DNA from: Inia geoffrensis
Taxonomy: Eukaryota > Chordata > Mammalia > Artiodactyla > Iniidae
Direction of reading: 5' to 3'
DNA length: 64,000 nt
Assembly (NCBI GenBank): GCA_036417435.1
Contig: CM070904.1
Coordinates: 127,100,695 to 127,164,694, forward strand
Shown here: one piece after another, positions 58,118-64,000 of the stretch
Numbering within the stretch: position 1 is the first letter of the stretch
Layout of the letters: each line of letters starts with the position of its first letter
Made by a program: the position numbers and the translations under genes
The notes under the pieces: model-generated
Databases searched by the model: none
Told to the model about the DNA's origin: nothing
What the model saw: only the letters and a program-made list of their open reading frames with translations

Positions 58118-60823
58118 CCGAATGACATTTTAATTCAATTTATTATATCTGCAAAGATCCTATTTCCAAATAGGTCACATTCTGAAGTTCTAGATGGCTG
58201 TGAATTTTGGGGGTAGGGGGGACCCTCTTCAACCCATTACTGCCCCTGGTCAGAGGCGCTCTGTCTATGTGCATCATGACATGTCGGAGTCTTGACCACT
58301 TTAGATTGTTTAGGTGATTTAGGAGGTCTGAGATGTAACCAAAGCCAGAATGATTCCTACCCTCAACAGAAGGTCTTCTCAAAGCCTAACCCTATTTCAA
58401 ATGGAGTTGCCATCTAACTACAAAAAACAATACCAATAGAAAACCCCCAACTTGTGCCAGGAGTGCACTTACTTTCAGCAAGAATTTCGCTTTTAATCTG
58501 TTTCTAGATCCAGATGCTGATATCGCCTTAGAGTTCACTCGGAACCCGACTTGACCAGAACAAAGTACGCCTGTTCTTTTCGTCCGGGGCTGTATAGATT
58601 TATGCAGACACTGCAAAACGTGCTTTGATCTTTTAAATTTGATTTTCCTATTTAAAAGTATTTCACTGAGGGATCTCTTACATTTTCAAGGTTTAAAAAA
58701 ACCCTGGATCCTTTCCAGCCTGTGAACACATCAGCTTCGTGGAGCGGGGGTCATTTATATTTGCCTTTGTATTGTTGGGACCTACTACAAATGAGCCTCG
58801 TGTGTTGTAGAAGAGAGAGAATTTTCTAATGAGTGTGGGAAGCCAGAGGCGTCACCAGAGAAAGTTCCCTCTCCGTTTCCAAGAGTGTTACTGGATAGGC
58901 TGGGCCAAGAGAATAGTGGCCTGATTTTAAACGAAGAGCGAGAAGGCCCCAAAGAAACTGACTCTACAGTGTGTGTCCAGGGCTGTAATATGAGCTGGTG
59001 GAGCAGTGAAGGTTAGACAGGAAATTTTAATTACCTTGGGCTTATCCAGAGGCCCCTTTCAAAGGGAGGTAATGAGGGCAGCCACTTAAGGGCGGACCCA
59101 AATACAGCATCTTAAAATGCAGCTGTGATGTTCTTGCAGCATACTAAAAGCTTGTGTTTCAATGCCCCAGAGAGAGGGTGGGGAGAGGAGCCTTTGGCTG
59201 TGGGAAAGTTGTCTTTTTATCAGAATCGGAAATGATGACATCATGGATGCCCAGCCAGGACTTGACTCCCCATCACTGCTGAACCCCGAAAAGGCAGGGC
59301 TGCCCTGGAGCTCTTCATTTCTCATCTTCCCCCACCCCCAGTTTCTTTTTCTCCTCCCTAGACTTTTCTCTCAGGGAGGGAGGAAGGGGTGTGGACTTGG
59401 AGGGCTGGGAATTTGCCAAAGGGGTGAAGGGAGCCCTGTTAAGGAGGTTTACTGGGGAGGTGGATCTTTATCTGTATCTTTTGAGTGAATTGCCTTATAC
59501 ACAGGGAAAGGTGGATGGAAGTAACTGGAAGTTAGTTAAGTGATTTTTTTCCCCCTTAGAGAAAGGCGAGGGCTTCTGACTCTCCTGATTGTGTCTTTAG
59601 TGCACGGTGATCCACCTTAGAGTTGAAATTCCCTCACCTGCACTGGATTTTGCACATTTGACTGTTCTGCTTGAAGGTAGGGCAGGAGAACCCAGGGCTT
59701 GTCTGAATTCCTGGCTGGCAGTCAGCCAGAACCCAGGCCGGCTTCTGTTTGGGGCCTTGGTATCCGGCAGAAAGACGCTGTAACCGCGAACGATTTCTGA
59801 GAGAGGTTTAAGCACTGGTTTTCTTTGCCCAGAGTGTGATGTCGGGGTAGCTGGAAGGAGGTGCCGCTGTTTCTGGCAGTTTTATCTTGGCAGAGAGTTT
59901 CCTTTCTCCTCATTCCTTGTTCCTTACCTCCTTTCCCTGGGAAGCCTCCTCCACCCTCCTTATTACAGAGCATCACATTTTGTGAGAATTTGAGTGACTT
60001 ATTAAAATCTTACATAACGCAAAAGAAAAAAGTCCTTTTTCCTTTCTCTCTTGCAAAATTAGTTAAGTGCCTAGTTTCAAAGCGCTAAGGTCCAGGGAAC
60101 TCTAACTTTATTTATACTCTTAGCCCTGTGGTACCTCCCCACCCCCCAGACTAACTAGTAAATAGAAGTACCATCTTCCATTGAATTTGGGGGGCTTGGT
60201 GGACACGGGCTACATCATGTGTGGTCTCACGGCGTGGCTGAACCAGTGATCTCTGAGGATGTATCGAATGAATCAAGTCTCAGGCTCTGGAGTTAGCGGC
60301 TGCCAGGCCTGTCCGTGACTTGGGGAAAGAGATACTCAGTGTAGGATCCCAGCACACACGCTAGGTTTTGCACAGCTTGCTATTATTAGCTTCCTGCTTC
60401 ATGAGTATCTATGTATCAGGTGCACTCTTGCAGGCTCACACTCTGCAGCCACCCCCTGCTTCTGTGTCCTTTCAGTGTTGGTGATTGAAGGGCTCCCATG
60501 GTCCTAAATGCTAGATGGCCCTTGGAAGGCCTACATACAGGGATATCTGAGTTGTTGGAGCGTGGACTGTGCCATCCTACAGGATGAAACTCTACCTGTG
60601 CTCAGTGGCCTGCCAAGACACAGACCCAAGTCCCGCACTGAATCCTTCTTTGGTTCCAAGGCCTCACGGACCTTCTGTGACCCCTCTCCCAGGGCTCCCG
60701 CCCCTGGGCTCCTGTGGCCAGCACTGTGTGTACATTTGCTAATGTCTGCTCCTGTGATACCATAATGATGATAAGGATGAGCCTCTTTCTCACCTGCTGT
60801 CTATGAGCTGTTCATTCATTCAG

Positions 60824-61030
60824 TTTTTTTTTTTTTTTGCGGTACACAGGCCTCTCACTGCTGTGGCCTCTCCCATTGCGGAGCACAGGCTCCGGACGCG
60901 CAGGCTCAGCAGCCATGGCTTACGGGCCCAGCCGCTCCACGGCATGTGGGATCTTCCCGGACCGGGGCACGAACCCGTGTCCCCTGCATCGGCAGGCGGA
61001 CTCTCAACCACCGTGCCACCAGGGAAGCCC
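60824..61030 (-). mobile_element. CHR-type SINE
   Basis: Poly(T), gcggtacacaggcctctcac, ending ccaccagggaagccc. Flanks cattcattcag / catttattcag (60813-60823, 61031-61041). Confidence 0.95.
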
Positions 61031-61689
61031 CATTTATTCAGTTTTTTCATTCATTCAGTGAAGCACATGCCAGGTACCGGTATTATACAGACTGATCTGG
61101 AGGGGATTCTGCCCTCGAGAAGCTCTATGAACTCTGAACAATGGGCTGGATTTAACATGATGCTGCTTGACAGGGAAGGACGCAAATCCTGGAAAAGCCA
61201 TCCACCACCCATGTATAAGAAACCCCGGGTAGCCTAGCAGACACTGTGCAGATGCTGCATTCAGGGCAGGGGGTCGTGGTCTTTCTGGACAAAGCCAGGG
61301 AGGAGCAGCCAGCCAGGACTGGGGAGGGGTTCAGGCCCTCGATGGATCGAAGGCCTTGGGGCCGAGGCTCTTGGAACCAGAGGATGGGGGCTGAGAGTTT
61401 GAAGTCTGGTGGGGATCCGCTCAACCTCAGGGGGCAGAAGGTGGGTAATGAGGGCTCAGTGAAAGGAAGCCACGACCTTGGTTCAGCATAGAGAGGAAAG
61501 AACTTTCTCATGGTTGGAGTTGTTGAGAAATAAAAAGAATGGTCTCAAAGGTGGTAAGCCCCCTTCTCTGGAGTTCCATTGGAAGGTGTGGTCTGTCTTC
61601 GTGGAGTGAGAGTTTTGCGGCAAGGAAGAGTTGGGAGGCTTTTGGAAGGCTGGGGGGATAGGCTGTTCCTTCTGGGCCAGGATTGGGCC

Positions 61690-61900
61690 AGCTTGGTCCG
61701 TAAAGGGCCAGGTAGTAAATGTATTTTAGCCTTGTGGGCCCTAGGGTCTCTGTTGCCACTGCTCAACTCTGCCACTGTGACCGAAAGTAGCTGCAGACAA
61801 TACATCAAGGAACCTAAGCTAACCGGCACGGATGTGTCCGGACGAGACTTGGTGAGCAGAATTTGCCTGCAAGCTATAGTTTGCCGGCCCGTATTCTAGG
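61690..61900. mobile_element. Old DNA-repeat-like segment
   Basis: 'ccgtaaagggccaggtagta' to 'gctatagtttgccggcccgt' is recalled as a common ancient mammalian repeat. Family not assigned. Confidence 0.45.
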
Positions 61901-62303
61901 CAACTGCTTTGGAATCTTCTGAATTCTGAGCTCTGTGAGTCATCGGTGTTCTTGCTCGCCCCTTTCCTCACTTCTCGGCCTTTCTCCCTGTCAGTGGCCT
62001 GTGGTTTCACTGGCTGGGGCAGACCTGGAGCCCCCAGGGGAAAAAGAGGCAGAAGCAGAAGTGGATGGCAGAGGGATCCCAGAGCTCTGGGACCCCAGAG
62101 TTGCTTCTGGAAGATTATTGCTTAAGTAGGAGCAACATATGTATCTGCTTCTCCTTCCACCTAAGAGGGGCCGGGCAGCTGGTGCCCTGCAGCTGGGATC
62201 CCTGGGTGACACTCTGCACCCTGGAAGGCCTGCCTTGGTGTTACTTCCTCTGAGAGGTGGTCCAAGGTGTGTTTGAGCCGGGCTGTGGTCAGGAAGGGCT
62301 TAG

Positions 62304-62442
62304 GGACTTCCCTGGCGGTCCAGTGGTTAGGACTCTGTGCTTCCACTGCAGAGGGCACGGGTTCGATCCTTGGTCTGGGAACTAAGATCCCCCAAGCTGC
62401 ATGGTGCAGCCAAAAAAAAAACCAAAAAACAAAGAACAAAAG
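62304..62442 (+). mobile_element. Short CHR-type SINE
   Basis: gacttccctggcggtccagt head, gcatggtgcagcc end and an A-rich tail. Confidence 0.94.
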
Positions 62443-62648
62443 CCCTCCAGATGTAAAGGAAAACAAAAACTAACTTGGTTGCACAGAGACCTTGGCCTTG
62501 GGTGTCTGCCTCCTTGAGCCCCGTGGCTAAAGCAGGTGTTTTTCATCTCAAGTCTTTGGACCCTCCCCCTTCTCCCTAGCCCCCCTTCCAACCTCCCGTA
62601 TTCCCTTTATCATCATGAGTCGAGTGCCTCTGATTCCCTCTCCTTTTA

Positions 62649-62866
62649 TTTATTTATTTATTTATTTATTTTTTGCGGTAGACGGGCCTCTCACTGTTGT
62701 GGCCTCTCCCTTTGTGGAGCACAGGCTGCGGACGCGCAGGCTCAGCGGCCATGGCTCACGGGCCCAGCCGCTCCGCGGCACGCGGGATCCTCCCGGACCG
62801 GGGCACGAACCGCGTCCCCTGCATCGGCAGGCGGACTCCCAACCACTGCGCCACCAGGGAAGCCCC
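62649..62866 (-). mobile_element. CHR-type SINE with 14-bp target duplication
   Basis: (TTTA)n tail, gcggtagacgggcctctcac, ending ccaccagggaagccc. Perfect repeat tccctctcctttta at 62635-62648 and 62867-62880. Confidence 0.96.
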
Positions 62867-63629
62867 TCCCTCTCCTTTTAGAAGGGTCTCCAGGTGGAGA
62901 GGCGGGAGTGCGTGTGGCCAGCGCCATCTCTGGTGCATGTCACCTGCACTGATGGCTCTCGTTCCTTTCAGTGCCTGTCTGATGTTCTGCTGCTAATGGC
63001 CCTTCTCTCAGTGTGGAGGCCTTTGTACAAGTCGTGGGTGGGTAGGTGTGTGTGTTGGAGGGTGTCCAGGCCTGGTTTTATTTTCTTTCAGTCTCCGCCT
63101 AGCTGCCCCCCGTGTCGCTGAATGAAGGTAAATTCTTTGATTTTGGAGGCGAGGACTGCGTGGTCTGTCTCCACACAAGGCTGCCTCTGGCTGACACTAC
63201 GTCCTTAGCACTCTGCCAGCTCAGATCAGGTTTGCAGGAAGTAGAAGGATGTCGTTCAGGACTTATAAACTGCCACATGCCTAAGGCCGGCCCTGCTGCC
63301 CCTTCCTGGTCAGAATGGCAAGGGACCCCAGGGCTGTAGTTGATCCTAGCCTTGGGATTAGGCAACTCCCGGGGACCCCCAGTCCCACCTGGCAATTCTC
63401 ACTGAACACTGTGCCTGGTACCATGGTCCCCGGTCATCAACCCTCTACCAACAAGATCTGGCTGCTGACAGGCTCAGCTCTGCACCCACAGGGACATGGT
63501 GAGCTCTGTCTCAGCCTTGGAGAGGGGCTGGCCCCTGATCCTGTGCAGCTCTGTCCATCTTGGCCTCAGTGACAGGGTCTCGGTCCCCTCCCTAAATGGC
63601 TCATACTCGCCCCACCCTTTCCTACAAGG

Positions 63630-63770
63630 GCCAACTTTATTGAGTACAGCCACTGCTTACAGAGCACCTACTGTGTGCAGGCACTGTTCTTGGCATTTAC
63701 ACATCGTAAGCACTATGAGATGGGTGCTTTTATCATCCCTCATTTTACTGATGGGGACCGTGGGACGAAG
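63630..63770 (-). mobile_element. MIR SINE relic
   Basis: 'cagagcacctactgtgtgca', 'cactatgagatgggtgcttt', 'ccctcattttactgatgggg', reverse MIR. Confidence 0.75.
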
Positions 63771-64000
63771 TTCAGTCTCTTCACGCTGACCCTCAAGGCC
63801 GGTCACAGCTGGCTACTGCATTCTTCTCTCTCGCTGGCTGCCCCAGCCTGACCCCATTCTCGCTGGGCTGTTGGTTCTCCACAGTCTCTCTCCCATAGCC
63901 CCCGATTTCCAATCTGTCCATTATTGTTGATTCTTAGGAGGTTCCCCTCCCACTCCTCCCAGGTGTTTGCCCTGGGAAAGCAGGGTCCGCTCTTTAAGGT

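Larger units (their letters stand above)
57620..58245. mobile_element. Ancient interspersed repeat with a SINE and GT tract inside
   Basis: 'gtcctagggctgctgtaaca', 'ttctggaggctggactctga', 'tttagggcccaccctaatcc', 'ataggtcacattctgaagtt' form a well-known old mammalian repeat. Class not assigned with confidence. Confidence 0.5.
52999..64000 (+). other. EFHD1: EFHD1 intron 1, 5' part
   Basis: No sequence for the next EFHD1 exon (first EF-hand) was found up to the window end, so intron 1 exceeds 11 kb. It contains CpG-rich sequence at first, then SINEs, MIRs and other repeats listed separately. Remaining stretches (54.0-54.7, 56.0-57.1, 58.3-60.8, 61.1-61.6, 63.0-63.6 kb) show only short frames without domains. 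Confidence 0.85.

Noticed and set aside
1..64000. CRISPR arrays, operons, prokaryotic or phage systems
   Set aside because: No regularly spaced repeats or bacterial-type genes; the sequence is vertebrate nuclear DNA throughout.

Overview
This window is non-coding-rich mammalian nuclear DNA, almost certainly from a cetacean. The main evidence is about two dozen copies of tRNA-derived CHR-type SINEs. Their heads read like 'cttccctggtggcgcagtgg' and their long bodies are typical of whale and dolphin genomes; many still have intact target-site duplications (TSDs). L1 LINEs of artiodactyl/cetacean type and a bovine-type mariner MITE agree with this. Operons, ribosome binding sites and CRISPR arrays are not expected and none were seen.

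Two host genes are supported, both on the + strand. At 8858-8897 there is an alternative last coding exon of EIF4E2 (the cap-binding translational repressor 4EHP), followed by a 3'UTR and an ATTAAA poly(A) signal near 9365. At 52706-52998 there is coding exon 1 of EFHD1 (swiprosin-2, mitochondrial EF-hand protein), inside a CpG island, with a clean donor site. The order EIF4E2 then EFHD1, same strand, matches mammalian synteny (human 2q37.1). Positions 1-8857 would then be the EIF4E2 intron, about 9.4-52.1 kb the interval between the genes, and 52999-64000 the 5' part of EFHD1 intron 1. No other EIF4E2 or EFHD1 exon was found.

The interval between the genes is mostly layered mobile DNA. It holds an ancient retroviral pol (integrase) relic at about 12.9-14.1 kb, two diverged direct copies of an L1 3'UTR at 17.4-19.9 kb, and an antisense ancient L1 at 24.2-25.85 kb. 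A 5.1-kb L1 with broken ORF1 and ORF2 lies at 36.3-41.4 kb, and a Tigger-type DNA transposon split by two SINEs at 42.9-43.7 kb. A 2.9-kb L1 with an intact 5' end, an internal deletion and a perfect 15-bp TSD lies at 46.16-49.04 kb. A 79-bp mariner MITE lies at 50.08 kb. MIR and L2 relics occur throughout.

The strongest non-repeat signals between the genes are three CTCF-like motifs at 26.75, 29.96 and 30.50 kb, beside a small GC-rich patch that could be an upstream promoter. I found no clearly undescribed biological system. The best leads are the EIF4E2 alternative terminal exon next to a long GT tract, the CTCF cluster, and the L1 whose ORF1 and ORF2 are joined by deletion.
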